Assembly (NCBI RefSeq): GCF_005280195.1
Contig: NZ_SZPR01000004.1
Span: 1-64,000, forward strand
DNA length: 64,000 nt
Reading direction: 5' to 3'
From: Streptomyces galbus
Lineage (GTDB): Bacteria; Actinomycetota; Actinomycetes; Streptomycetales; Streptomycetaceae
Part shown: piece by piece, positions 52,128 to 60,889 of the stretch
How positions within the stretch are numbered: the stretch's first letter is position 1
Layout of the letters: the number at the start of each line of letters is the position of its first letter
Notes under the pieces: generated by a model
Seen by the model: the letters and a program-made list of their open reading frames with translations, nothing else
Database searches by the model: none
What the model was told of the DNA's origin: nothing
Position numbers and translations under genes: made by a program

Positions 52128-53396
52128 ATGGCCCTCATACGCCTTCGCACCGGCGCCCTCGCCGTCGGGCTCACCCTGGCCGCGGCCCTCACGGTCCCGA
52201 CGTCCACCGCCGCCGCCGGGACCGCCGAGGCCGCCCCCACCGTCGAGGAGCAGCGGCTGGACCGCGCCGTGCCGCGGGAGATCCTGGTGCGGTCCGGATT
52301 CGACGCCCTGGCCGAGCGGTTCGCGCGGCGGCTCGCGGACGCCGACTCGCCGGCGCGGGCCCGCCGGGTCGTCACGCAGGAGGGGACGGCGCTGTGGCGG
52401 CGGGCCGTGGACCGGGCGCAGGGGCGCGGTCCGGCGGGCGGTGACCTGAGCCGGGACGACGACCGGCCGCTGTACTGGGCGCGGCTGGCCATGACCCGTC
52501 AGCTGCGCACCTGGCAACCCGGCTTCGCCCTGTCGGACGCCCGGCGGGCCGCGCTGCTGGACCGGTTGGAGCGCACCTCCCGGGGCCAGAGCGACGTGCG
52601 GCTCGGCAGCGGCGGCAAGGGCGTCCGGCGCGTGCTGGTCACCGGGTTCGACCCGTTCACGCTGGATCGCGACATCCGCACCTCCAACCCCTCCGGGGCG
52701 GCGGCCCTCGCGCTGGACGGCACGGTGATCCGCACCGCGGCCGGTCCGGCGCGCGTGGAGACGGTGGTGTTCCCGGTGCGCTGGGAGGACTTCACGCGGG
52801 GCGCGGTCGAACGGGCGCTGCGCCCGTACCTGCCGCGGGCCGACCTGTTCACCACCGTGAGCCAGGGCCGCGTCGGCCGCTTCGACGTCGAGCGGACCAA
52901 CGGCGCCTGGCGGGGCGGCTCGCCGGACAACCAGAACACCGGCCGCGCGGAGACCGTCCCGGTCACCGGCCCGGCGTCCCAGCCGCAGTGGACGTCGACG
53001 ACCCTGCCGTACCGGGCGATCACGGCCGCGGACACGGGCCGTTTCCCGGTGTACGACAACACGAGCGTGACCGAGATCCCCGCCGGGGGCACGGAGGCCG
53101 TGGTGCGCCCCGACGGGCCGACCCCGGGGTCGACGGCGCGCGCCGGGGGCGGCGGGAACTACCTCTCCAACGAGATCGCCTACCGGGCGACCCTGCTGCG
53201 CGACCGCCTCGGGCTGCACGACCGCCTGCCGGGCGGGCACCTGCACACCCCGGTCCTGCAGTTCGGCACCGGCAACACCGACCCGGCGACCGGCACGGTC
53301 ACCGACCCGGAGTTCGTCCGCAACCGGCTGGACATCGTCGCCCAGGTCCGCTCGGTGCTGGCGGTGGCGGTGGCCGCCGGTGCGGTCAGGCGGTGA
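52128..53396 (+). CDS. Secreted peptidase-C15-like protein with Ser in place of catalytic Cys
   Basis: 422 residues. A Sec signal ends near TSTAAAGTAEA. Residues 40-160 are a charged helical prodomain-like region. From 164 the pyroglutamyl-peptidase I fold is visible: VLVTGFDPFTLDRDIRTSNPSG, then GRFDVERTNGAW (Glu of the triad region) and SPDNQNTG. The active Cys block, normally (T/Y)xCN, reads GNYLSNEIAYRA with Ser347 (codon 53166-53168). The His motif GGHLHTPVL follows. Family members are cytosolic cysteine peptidases, so export plus Cys-to-Ser exchange is unusual. It may be a serine variant or a non-catalytic binder. Confidence 0.78.
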   Translation: MALIRLRTGALAVGLTLAAALTVPTSTAAAGTAEAAPTVEEQRLDRAVPREILVRSGFDALAERFARRLADADSPARARRVVTQEGTALWRRAVDRAQGRGPAGGDLSRDDDRPLYWARLAMTRQLRTWQPGFALSDARRAALLDRLERTSRGQSDVRLGSGGKGVRRVLVTGFDPFTLDRDIRTSNPSGAAALALDGTVIRTAAGPARVETVVFPVRWEDFTRGAVERALRPYLPRADLFTTVSQGRVGRFDVERTNGAWRGGSPDNQNTGRAETVPVTGPASQPQWTSTTLPYRAITAADTGRFPVYDNTSVTEIPAGGTEAVVRPDGPTPGSTARAGGGGNYLSNEIAYRATLLRDRLGLHDRLPGGHLHTPVLQFGTGNTDPATGTVTDPEFVRNRLDIVAQVRSVLAVAVAAGAVRR

Positions 53397-54189
53397 CGTC
53401 CTGAGCCGTCTGCTCGCCGTCGGTCCCGTCGCCGTCCGCGCGGTCCTCCTCGCCCAGCAGGTCGCGGGCCATCAGCGTGGCGCCCGCGACCGCGCCCGGC
53501 ATCAGGAACACCGCGACGAACGGCACCACGAACGCCACCGCGAGGGGCGTGCCGAAGCCCCACACCAGGGTCCGGCGGGAGCGCAGCAGGGCGAGCCGGG
53601 CCCGCAGTTCGACCCCGCGGCGCTGGAGGGCGACCGCGGTGAGCTCCTCGGTGAGGAAGAACCCGGTGACGAAGAAGCCGATCACCGGCACCACCGTCTG
53701 CCCGACGAACGGCACGAACCCGGCGGCGAACAGCAGCACGCCCCACAGCGCGGCCCGCACCACGATCCGCAGGCTGTCCCGCGCCGAGATCCACAGCTCG
53801 CGCCAGAGCGGCAGCCCCGACCCGGGCGCGGTCCCGTCGGGCGAGACGTCCCGGTCGACGGCCTCGGACAGGCTCTCGTAGAAGGGCTGGCCGATCAGCA
53901 GGGTCACGGCGGTGAAGGTGACGACGGCCAGGAGCAGTCCGAGGGCGAACAGCACGGCGGTCAGCAGGCCGCGGAACAGCCCGGCCCAGGGGCCGGACCA
54001 GTGGTCGGCGAACGGCGTCGACCAGGTCACCAGGTCGTCGCCCCACACGCCGAGCGCGAGGAGCGCGCCGACGTAGAGGACCAGCGTGATCAGGCCGGGC
54101 AGCAGGCCGAAGCCGTACTGCCTGCCGTGCCGGCCCACCCACTTCTGGCCCCGCAGGAGATAGCGGAAACCCACCCCGAGATCGCGCAT
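53386..54189 (-). CDS. EI24/CysZ-like membrane protein
   Basis: 267 residues with about six hydrophobic segments. LLPGLITLVLYVGALLALG, LLIGQPFYESLSEAVDRD and VPFVGQTVVPVIGFFVTGFFLTEELTAVALQRRG carry the EI24-domain signature. CysZ of this family carries sulphate in other bacteria; here no cys genes are near, so the substrate is open. The C-terminal 25 residues are acidic. Its stop overlaps the end of the peptidase-like gene by 11 bases on the opposite strand. Confidence 0.83.
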   Translation of the reverse strand: MRDLGVGFRYLLRGQKWVGRHGRQYGFGLLPGLITLVLYVGALLALGVWGDDLVTWSTPFADHWSGPWAGLFRGLLTAVLFALGLLLAVVTFTAVTLLIGQPFYESLSEAVDRDVSPDGTAPGSGLPLWRELWISARDSLRIVVRAALWGVLLFAAGFVPFVGQTVVPVIGFFVTGFFLTEELTAVALQRRGVELRARLALLRSRRTLVWGFGTPLAVAFVVPFVAVFLMPGAVAGATLMARDLLGEEDRADGDGTDGEQTAQDVTA

Positions 54190-54413
54190 GCCGGAACTCT
54201 ATCCGGCGTCCGATCACCTGTGCGGTCCCGTCGTGCGCCCCCGGGCACGAGGGGCACATCCGTCCCGTCCTACGCCATCCGGGGCAGGGGCGCCACCGAC
54301 CACCTGCCGCCGCAGTTGAGTCGAAGGGGTGCGCTCCGCCGTACCGATCTCCGGGGTACTGGCTGTGACGCGGAGAACACTGGCACACACGGGTCGTGGG
54401 TGAGGAGAGCGGG

Positions 54414-55568
54414 ATGACGACGCAAGCGGTCCAGGGCACGGTCGCCGAGGGGTACGAGGCGGTGCGTGAGGAGTTCGCCGCGTTCGTGGCGACGGAACGG
54501 CCGGACTACGAGGGCCAGCTGTGCGCGTACGTGCACGGCCGGCGGGTGGTGGACCTGTGGGCCGGGGAGGAGGCGGGGCCCGACGCGCTGTACGGGGTGT
54601 TCTCCTCCACCAAGGGCGCGGCCCACCTGGTGGTGGCGCTCCTGGTGCAGGACGGCACGCTGGAGCTGGACCGCAGAGTGACGTACTACTGGCCGGAGTT
54701 CGCGGCGGAGGGCAAGGGGCAGCTCACCCTGCGCGAACTGCTGGCGCACCGGGCGGGCCTGATCGGCACCGACACGGGCTTCTCCCTGGCGGAGCTGGCC
54801 GACGACCGCCAGATCGCCGAACGCCTGGCGGACCAGCGGCCGTTCTGGCGTCCGGGCACGGCGTTCGGCTACCACGCGCTGGTGATCGGGGCGTTGACCG
54901 GCGAGGTGGTGCGCCGCGCCACGGGCCGCACGCTGCAGGAGGTGTACGAGGAGCGCGTCCGGGCGCCGCACGGGCTGGACTTCCACCTGGGCCTGCCGGC
55001 GGTCCACGAGCCGCGGTTCCGCCCGACGCAGCCGATGGAGCCCTCGCCGAAGCAGCAGGCGCTGCTGGACGCGCTGCCGCAGGGCCCGCACACGCTGGCC
55101 GCGATCGCCTTCAACCGGCACACCGAGGCCGCGACGGACCTGGAGCTGCTGCCCAACGACCCGGTGGTGCGGGCCAAGGGCCCGGCGTCGGCGGGCGGGG
55201 TGGCCTCGGCGCGCGGTCTGGCGGGCCTGTACGCGGCCGCGACGAGCGAGCTGGACGGCAAGGCGCCGCTGCTGAAGGAGGACACGGTCGCGGAGTTCGG
55301 GCAGATCCACGCGGCCGGCTACGACCTGGTGGCCCGCGGCCACAAGTCGTACACGCTGGGTTTCCAGGCGACCGCCGACACCTGGTACCCGTTCCTGGGC
55401 GCGGGCGCGTTCGGCCACAGCGGCGCGGCCGGCAGCCAGGGTTTCGCCGACCCGCGCAGCGGTCTGGCCTACGGCTACACCCGGCGCCGGTTCGCGTTCC
55501 CGGGCGGCGCGGCCCCGGAGAACGGGCGCCTGGTCAGGGCCGTCCACCGGGCGGCCCTGGGCCGGTGA
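54414..55568 (+). CDS. EstB-type serine hydrolase (beta-lactamase family)
   Basis: 384 residues from the ATG at 54414, preceded by GAGGAGAGCGGG. Ser64 and Lys67 of VFSSTKGAAHL are the SxxK pair; GYHALVIGALTGEVV has Tyr of the YxN box with Ala in the Asn place, as in carboxylesterases of class VIII. FGHSGAAGSQGFADP gives the third motif. No signal is seen. An ester substrate is more likely than a beta-lactam. Confidence 0.87.
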   Translation: MTTQAVQGTVAEGYEAVREEFAAFVATERPDYEGQLCAYVHGRRVVDLWAGEEAGPDALYGVFSSTKGAAHLVVALLVQDGTLELDRRVTYYWPEFAAEGKGQLTLRELLAHRAGLIGTDTGFSLAELADDRQIAERLADQRPFWRPGTAFGYHALVIGALTGEVVRRATGRTLQEVYEERVRAPHGLDFHLGLPAVHEPRFRPTQPMEPSPKQQALLDALPQGPHTLAAIAFNRHTEAATDLELLPNDPVVRAKGPASAGGVASARGLAGLYAAATSELDGKAPLLKEDTVAEFGQIHAAGYDLVARGHKSYTLGFQATADTWYPFLGAGAFGHSGAAGSQGFADPRSGLAYGYTRRRFAFPGGAAPENGRLVRAVHRAALGR

Positions 55569-55627
55569 CGGCCCGGTGACCGGCGGGGTGGGCCGGGGCG
55601 GGTCGGGTGACCGCGCCCCGGCGGCCG

Positions 55628-56047
55628 TCAGCCGAGGGTGACGGTGATGTTCCCGCGGGTCGCCTTGGAGTACGGGCAGACCTCGTGGGCCTTCTTCACC
55701 AGGGCCGCCGCCGTCTCGGCGTCGACGCCCGGGATGTCGGCCGAGATCCGCACGACGAGCCCGAAGCCCTCGTCGTTCCTGCCGATGCCGACCCGCGCGG
55801 TGACCGTGGAGCCGGAGACGTCGGCGCCCTCCTGCCGGGCGACGACGACGAGGGCGCCCTGGAAGCAGGCGCTGTAGCCGGCGGCGAAGAGCTGCTCCGG
55901 GTTGGTCCCGGCGCCGCTGCCGCCCATCTCGACGGGCGGGTTGACGACGACGTCGAGCTTGCCGTCGTCCGTGGCGACCCGGCCGTCGCGGCCGTTCTCG
56001 GCGGTGGCGACGGCGGTGTACAGGACGTCGGACTCGGTGATGGGCAT
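55628..56047 (-). CDS. Organic hydroperoxide resistance protein (Ohr/OsmC)
   Basis: 139 residues. FAAGYSACFQGALVVV and HEVCPYSKATRGN hold the two catalytic cysteines, and NPPVEMGGSGAGTNPEQL the Arg/Glu loop in part. It reduces organic hydroperoxides with lipoyl thiols in the cytosol. Although OhrR (a MarR protein) usually sits beside it, here the nearest MarR gene is 1.2 kb away behind another gene. Confidence 0.92.
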   Translation of the reverse strand: MPITESDVLYTAVATAENGRDGRVATDDGKLDVVVNPPVEMGGSGAGTNPEQLFAAGYSACFQGALVVVARQEGADVSGSTVTARVGIGRNDEGFGLVVRISADIPGVDAETAAALVKKAHEVCPYSKATRGNITVTLG

Positions 56048-56152
56048 GCGGGTGTCCTTCGCGTCGGTCCGCCGCGACTCGCGCCCACGATCGCCGACGG
56101 ATTTCGGAAAGAAGTTACCGCATTCCGGAAACGCGAGGGAAGGCCGGGAGCC

Positions 56153-57151
56153 CTACAGCTTGACGATCATCTTCCCGGTGTTGTCGCCGCGCAGGACACC
56201 GAGGAACGCCTCGAGGTTGTTCTCGATGCCCTCGACCACGGTCTCGCGGTACTTGAGCGCCCCGGAGGCCACCCAGGGGCCCACCTCGGCGACGAACCGG
56301 GGCTGGAGGTCGTAGTGGTCGCCGACCAGGAAGCCCTCGATCCGGCCCCGCGTCTGGATCAGCCGGGCGAGGTTGCGCGGGCCGGGGGCGGGCTCGGTGT
56401 TGTTGTAGACGGAGATCATGCCGCACACGGCGATCCGGCCGCCCTGGTTCAGCGAGCCGATGGCCGCCTCCAGGTGGTCGCCGCCGACGTTGTCGAAGTA
56501 GACGTCCACGCCGTCGGGGGCGGCGGCCCGCAGCTGCTCACCCACCGGCCCGCTCTTGTAGTTGAACGCGGCGTCGAAGCCGTACTCCTCGACCAGCAGC
56601 TTGACCTTCTCGTCGGAGCCGGCCGAGCCGATGACCCGGGAGGCGCCCTTGAGCTTGGCGATCTGCCCCACCTGGCTGCCGACGGCGCCGGCCGCGCCGG
56701 AGACGAAGACCGCGTCGCCCTCCTTGAAGGCGGCGGTGCGCAGCAGGCCGGCGTAGGCGGTCAGGCCGGTCATGCCGAGGACGCCGAGGTAGGCGGACAG
56801 GGGCGCGGCGGCCGGGTCGACCTTGACGGCGTTCTCCGCGCGGACGACGGCGTACTCGCGCCAGCCGAGGAAGTGCAGGACGTGGTCGCCGACCGCGATG
56901 CCCTCGGCGTTGGAGGCGACGACCTCGCCGACGGCGCCGCCCTGCATGGCCTTGCCGAGCTCGAAGGGGGCGACGTAGGACTTCGCGGCCGACATCCTTC
57001 CGCGCATGTACGGGTCCACCGAGAGGTAGGCGTTCCGTACCAGCACCTGACCCTCGCCCGGGGTGGGGACCTCGGCCTCGACCAGGGCGAAGTCCTCGGG
57101 CTTCGGCCAGCCGACGGGGCGGCTGAGCAGGTGCCATTCGCGGTTGATCAT
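56153..57151 (-). CDS. NADP-dependent oxidoreductase (medium-chain dehydrogenase family)
   Basis: 332 residues. The ATG at 57151 gives MINREWHLLSRPVGWP, typical of the leukotriene-B4-dehydrogenase/zinc-free quinone reductase group. VDPYMRGRMS, the NADP fold VSGAAGAVGSQVGQIAKL, GFDAAFNYKSG and DVYFDNVGGDHLEAAI follow. It reduces enones or quinones with NADPH. It is divergent from a MarR gene over two palindromes, so that regulator likely controls it. Confidence 0.9.
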   Translation of the reverse strand: MINREWHLLSRPVGWPKPEDFALVEAEVPTPGEGQVLVRNAYLSVDPYMRGRMSAAKSYVAPFELGKAMQGGAVGEVVASNAEGIAVGDHVLHFLGWREYAVVRAENAVKVDPAAAPLSAYLGVLGMTGLTAYAGLLRTAAFKEGDAVFVSGAAGAVGSQVGQIAKLKGASRVIGSAGSDEKVKLLVEEYGFDAAFNYKSGPVGEQLRAAAPDGVDVYFDNVGGDHLEAAIGSLNQGGRIAVCGMISVYNNTEPAPGPRNLARLIQTRGRIEGFLVGDHYDLQPRFVAEVGPWVASGALKYRETVVEGIENNLEAFLGVLRGDNTGKMIVKL

Positions 57152-57172
57152 GGGGGGAGCCCTTCCATTTAG

Positions 57173-57210
57173 TTCAGTACCTGAAACAACCATGCGACTG
57201 AATATTTCAG
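57173..57210. promoter_or_regulatory. Two palindromic MarR operators
   Basis: TTCAG-TAC-CTGAA at 57173-57185 and CTGAA-TAT-TTCAG at 57198-57210, both perfect 5-base arms with 3-base centres. They lie 25 bases apart (about two and a half turns) between the divergent reductase and MarR starts. The second site is the mirror of the first, as expected of paired dimers. Confidence 0.75.
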
Positions 57211-57240
57211 GATGTCAAGCAAACGGGTACCCTGGTGGAC

Positions 57241-57678
57241 ATGGCCACACCCCACCGGACGCGCCGCCCCGACCCCGTGAGCCTGGAGGTCGTCGAGCTG
57301 ATCGCCGAGGTCGTCGCGCGCTACCACGCGGACTACGAGGAAGCGGCGGCCGGGCACGCCCTCACCGGCGCCCAGGCCAAGCTGCTCGGCCTGCTCTCGC
57401 TGGAGCCGCTGCCGATGCGCAAGCTGGCCCACCGGCTCAAGTGCGAGCCGTCCAACGTCACCGGGATCGTCGACCGCCTGGAGGCGCGGGGCCTGGTCGA
57501 GCGCCGCCCCGACCCGGCGGACCGGCGCGTCAAGCTCGCCGCCGCCACGGAAGACGGCCGCCGCGTGGCCCGGGAACTGCGCGAGTCCCTGCGCTTCGCC
57601 CGCGAGCCGCTGGCGGCCCTGGCCGACGACGAACGCCTCGCCCTGCGGGACCTGTTGAGCCGCATGCTGGAGACGTGA
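57241..57678 (+). CDS. MarR-family transcriptional regulator
   Basis: 145 residues from ATG; the GTG two codons upstream is also possible. The winged helix reads LTGAQAKLLGLLSLEPLPMRKLAHRLKCEPSNVTGIVDRLEARGLVERRPDPADRRVK in pieces, with the DPADRR wing. A single Cys (LKCEPS) lies in the recognition helix region, which might sense oxidation as in OhrR, though it is not in the OhrR position at the N-terminus. It should repress itself and the reductase. Confidence 0.9.
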   Translation: MATPHRTRRPDPVSLEVVELIAEVVARYHADYEEAAAGHALTGAQAKLLGLLSLEPLPMRKLAHRLKCEPSNVTGIVDRLEARGLVERRPDPADRRVKLAAATEDGRRVARELRESLRFAREPLAALADDERLALRDLLSRMLET

Positions 57679-57770
57679 GGCGGGCACGCCCACGCGTCCT
57701 CCGCCGCCTTGCGACGCACGGTGCCGGACGCCGCTCCCTGATCCGGCCTGATCGACGAGACATCCCCTAG

Positions 57771-58574
57771 CTAGCGCCTGCGCCCCTTGACCGCCCAGGC
57801 GCGGGCGCCGAGCGTCACCGAGCCGTCGCCGGCCACCGGCAGCCGGGCCGCCAGGGCCTCCCGCACGCGGTCGCGGACGGCGGCCGGGGCGGCGGCGAGG
57901 TAGCCGGGGGCCGGGCCCTGGCCCGAGAGGAAGGGCGTCCACAGGTCGTCGAGGCCGGTGAACACCGTGGGCACGACGACCGGACGCGTGGACACGTCCA
58001 CCAGCCCCGCCTCGGTCCACAGTGCGCCCAGCGTCCCCGGGCGGCAGAGCGGGAAGCGGCGGGACTCGTTCAGGGCCGCCGCGTCCGGGTCCGCCTCCTC
58101 GGCCGCCGCCCAGAAGGCGCGCAGGACGTCCATGCCCTCGGCGTAGTCCCAGACGTACGCCGCCACCAGGCCGCCGGGGCGGACGGCGCGGACCGACTCG
58201 CGTACCGCGTCGGCCGGTTCGGGCAGGAAGTTGAGGGCGAGGCCGCTGACCGCGACGTCGTGCGAGGCGTCGGGGACCGGCAGGGCCATGGCGTCGGCGA
58301 CCAGGAACCAGGTGCCGGCGGGCGCCGCGCGGGCCGCGGTGGCCACGAACCCGCCGGAGCGGTCGACGCCGAGCACGGAGCGCGGGGCGCAGCCGGCGGC
58401 GGCCCCCTGCGCGAGGACTCCGGTGCCGCAGCCGACGTCCAGCCAGCGCAGCCCCGGCCCGGCGGACAGCCAGTCCAGGAACGCGTCCGCCACCAGGCGG
58501 CTCCAGCGGCCCATGTAGCGCTCGTAGGCGTCACCGGCCGCCCAGACGTCGTACCGGCGCTCTCCCCCGGTCAT
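57771..58574 (-). CDS. SAM-dependent class I methyltransferase
   Basis: 267 residues. LRWLDVGCGTGVLAQGAA is the SAM-binding motif I, GVDRSGGFVATA motif post I and LVADAMALPVPDASHDVAVSGLALNFLPEP motifs II/III in pieces. The family is the ubiquinone/menaquinone-type methyltransferase 11 group. No N-terminal targeting is seen. The acceptor is unknown. Confidence 0.87.
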   Translation of the reverse strand: MTGGERRYDVWAAGDAYERYMGRWSRLVADAFLDWLSAGPGLRWLDVGCGTGVLAQGAAAGCAPRSVLGVDRSGGFVATAARAAPAGTWFLVADAMALPVPDASHDVAVSGLALNFLPEPADAVRESVRAVRPGGLVAAYVWDYAEGMDVLRAFWAAAEEADPDAAALNESRRFPLCRPGTLGALWTEAGLVDVSTRPVVVPTVFTGLDDLWTPFLSGQGPAPGYLAAAPAAVRDRVREALAARLPVAGDGSVTLGARAWAVKGRRR

Positions 58575-58635
58575 GCGTCCAGGATGGCGCCGTGACGGCC
58601 CGTGCGCACCAGCGGCGGCGCCGGGTGCGGCAGCG

Positions 58636-59460
58636 CTACGTGCACCACCACAGGAACCGGTCGCACGTCTTGGTCGGTGACGGTGACGGCTTCGGGGTGG
58701 GTTCCGCGGTGGTCGGCTCGGTGGTGGGGGTGGGGTCGGGGGCGGGGTCCGTGCCCTGGTCCGGGTCCGTGCCGGGGCCGGCCGGGACCGTGCCGGGGGC
58801 CGTCGCCGACTGGGGGTCCGGGCTGGTGCTGCCGGACGGGGACGCCGACGCACTGGCCGACGCGGAGGGCGAGGCCGACGCCGAGGCGGAGGCGCTCGGG
58901 GAGGCCGAGGTGGTGCCGGTGCCGCGGGGGCCGTCCACGGGGCGGTCCGAGCCGCCCGGGGACGGGCTGTCGCCGTCGGCCAGTTCCGCCGCCTCGCCAC
59001 CGGCCGCGGCCGGGTCGGACGAGGAGAAGCCCGGTGCGTCGATGCCGAGTTCCGCGAGGCTCAGGCCGCCCGCCGCGAGGACGAACCCGGCGACGATCAG
59101 CACCGTGCGGCGGCGGCGCCTGCGGTGGACGGCGGCTTTGCGGTCGCGACGGCTGAGCCGGGCGGACGCGCTCTCGGCCGTCTCCTCCGCCGCGGCGTGC
59201 GGGGCGGGTCCGGAGGCGTCCTCAAGCCCGGCCTCCCCGGGTCCCGCGTCCTCGGGGGCGGACCGCTGGTGCGGCACGCGCGGGCCGGGCTCCGGGGCCT
59301 CGGCCTGGGCGCCTGTCGGGTGGGCCTGCCCCTCGTGCGTGCGGCCCGTGTACCCCTCGGGCGCCTGCGCGTACGCGTACGTCCGGTCGACGGGGGCGCC
59401 GCAGCCCGGGCAGGCGAGGGCGCCGTTCAGGTGCCGTCGGCACGGGTGGCAGTAGTCCAT
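58636..59460 (-). CDS. SCO2400-family zinc-ribbon membrane protein
   Basis: 274 residues. The N-terminus has a four-Cys ribbon (MDYCHPCRRHL and LACPGCGAPVDRT), a 90-residue disordered part, a basic stop-transfer KAAVHRRRRRRTVLIVAGF with one membrane helix at about residues 119-136, and then an outer region of repeated Ser-Ala-Ser-Pro (SASASASASPSASAS) and Thr/Pro. It ends CDRFLWWCT, two cysteines that may form a disulphide around aromatic residues. From memory this is the SCO2400 family of Streptomyces. A cytosolic metal ribbon joined to an outer glycosylated-like stalk suggests sensing or anchoring; the role is unknown. Confidence 0.85.
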   Translation of the reverse strand: MDYCHPCRRHLNGALACPGCGAPVDRTYAYAQAPEGYTGRTHEGQAHPTGAQAEAPEPGPRVPHQRSAPEDAGPGEAGLEDASGPAPHAAAEETAESASARLSRRDRKAAVHRRRRRRTVLIVAGFVLAAGGLSLAELGIDAPGFSSSDPAAAGGEAAELADGDSPSPGGSDRPVDGPRGTGTTSASPSASASASASPSASASASASPSGSTSPDPQSATAPGTVPAGPGTDPDQGTDPAPDPTPTTEPTTAEPTPKPSPSPTKTCDRFLWWCT

Positions 59461-59639
59461 GACGCCGGAAGACTAAGGTCACGGAGGGGGACGTTCCTAG
59501 GGCCGCCTGTGAAAGTTGTGTGGGAGAACGGCCGTTCAGGTGCAGGAACGGGTGCGAGCCACCCCCCAAGCCGCAGGCGGCCACCAACCGGACCGAAAGC
59601 CGCCGTCGAAGCTGTCGAAACCGTTGTGTGTTCGACCCA

Positions 59640-59706
59640 TTGACACCCCCCGCACACCGTCCTTACTGTCACGCCAGCATTTCGAACGTGTGACGAAATC
59701 TCGAAC
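59640..59706 (+). promoter_or_regulatory. Promoter and TCGAAC operators of the sugar-acid operon
   Basis: TTGACA at 59640 and TACTGT at 59664 (18-base spacer) form a good sigma-A-type promoter. Just downstream lie TTTCGAAC (59680-59687) and TCTCGAAC (59699-59706); TTTCG and CGAAA (59694-59698) also pair as an inverted repeat. A repressor bound there would block the start of transcription. A matching ATATCTCGAACA stands at 61976. Confidence 0.6.
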
Positions 59707-59725
59707 AGTCTGAGGGGCAATCACC

Positions 59726-60889
59726 GTGCGCATCACCGGAATCAGCACCCACGTGGTGGGAACGCCGTGGCGGAACCTGACCTACGTCCAGGTGCACACC
59801 GACGAGGGCATCACGGGGGTCGGTGAGACCCGGATGCTGGGCCACACCGACGCGCTGATCGGCTACCTCCGGGAGGCCCAGGCCAACCACATTGTCGGCT
59901 CGGACCCGTTCGCCGTGGAAGACCTCGTGCGCCGGATGAAGTACGGCGACTACGGCCGCGCGGGTGAAATCGTGATGTCCGGCATCGCCGTCGTCGAGAT
60001 GGCCTGCTGGGACATCAAGGGCAAGGCGCTGGGCGTGCCGGTGTGGCAGCTGCTCGGCGGGAAGGTCCGCGACAAGGTCAAGGCGTACGCCAACGGCTGG
60101 TACACCACGGAGCGGACCCCGGAGGCGTACCACAAGGCCGCGCAAGGGGTCATGGAGCGCGGGTACCGGGCACTGAAGATCGACCCGTTCGGCACCGGGC
60201 ACTTCGAGCTCGACCACGACGAGACGCTGTACGCGGTCTCCCTCATCGAGGCCGTGCGCGACGCCATCGGCCCGGACGCCGAGCTGATGCTGGAGATGCA
60301 CGGGCGCTTCTCCCCCGCCACCGCCGTGCGGCTGGCCAAGGAGCTGGCCCCGTTCAAGCCGGCGTGGCTGGAGGAGCCGGTGCCGCCGGAGAACCTCAAG
60401 GCGCTGGAGAAGGTCGCCGCCAAGGTGGATGTGCCGGTCGCGACCGGTGAGCGCATCCACGACCGGATCGAGTTCCGCGAGCTGTTCGACAGCCAGGCCG
60501 TGGACATCATCCAGCCCGACGTGGGCCACCTCGGCGGCATCTGGGAGACGCGCAAGCTGGCCGCCACGGCCGAGACCCACTACATGCTGGTCGCGCCGCA
60601 CAACGTGGGCGGGTCGGTGCTGACCGCCGCCTCCCTGCAGGTCGGCTTCACCGCGCCGAACTTCAAGATCCTGGAGCACTTCAACGACTTCGCGGACGCG
60701 GAGATCAAGAAGGTGGTCAAGGGCGCCCCGCAGGTCGACCCGGAGGACGGCTGCTTCCACCTGTCCGACGCGCCGGGCCTCGGCGTCGAGCTGGACGTCG
60801 ACGCGGCGGCCGAGTTCCCGCAGCAGCAGGCCCGGTTCGACCTGTGGGCCGAGGGCTGGGAGCAGCGCAAGCCGAAGGCCACCCGGTGA
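59726..60889 (+). CDS. Enolase-superfamily sugar-acid dehydratase
   Basis: 387 residues from GTG. The N-terminal capping domain is MRITGISTHVVGTPWRNL; the barrel has LKIDPFG (catalytic Lys), LMLEMHGRFSP (Glu190 and His192), WLEEPVPPENL, PVATGERIHDRIEF, IIQPDVGHLGGI and VAPHNVGG with its His. The EMH in place of DxN and the two histidines put it with galactonate/mannonate-type dehydratases, which turn sugar acids into 2-keto-3-deoxy acids. The stop overlaps the start of the dehydrogenase (GTGA). The exact sugar acid cannot be read from sequence. Confidence 0.88.
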   Translation: MRITGISTHVVGTPWRNLTYVQVHTDEGITGVGETRMLGHTDALIGYLREAQANHIVGSDPFAVEDLVRRMKYGDYGRAGEIVMSGIAVVEMACWDIKGKALGVPVWQLLGGKVRDKVKAYANGWYTTERTPEAYHKAAQGVMERGYRALKIDPFGTGHFELDHDETLYAVSLIEAVRDAIGPDAELMLEMHGRFSPATAVRLAKELAPFKPAWLEEPVPPENLKALEKVAAKVDVPVATGERIHDRIEFRELFDSQAVDIIQPDVGHLGGIWETRKLAATAETHYMLVAPHNVGGSVLTAASLQVGFTAPNFKILEHFNDFADAEIKKVVKGAPQVDPEDGCFHLSDAPGLGVELDVDAAAEFPQQQARFDLWAEGWEQRKPKATR

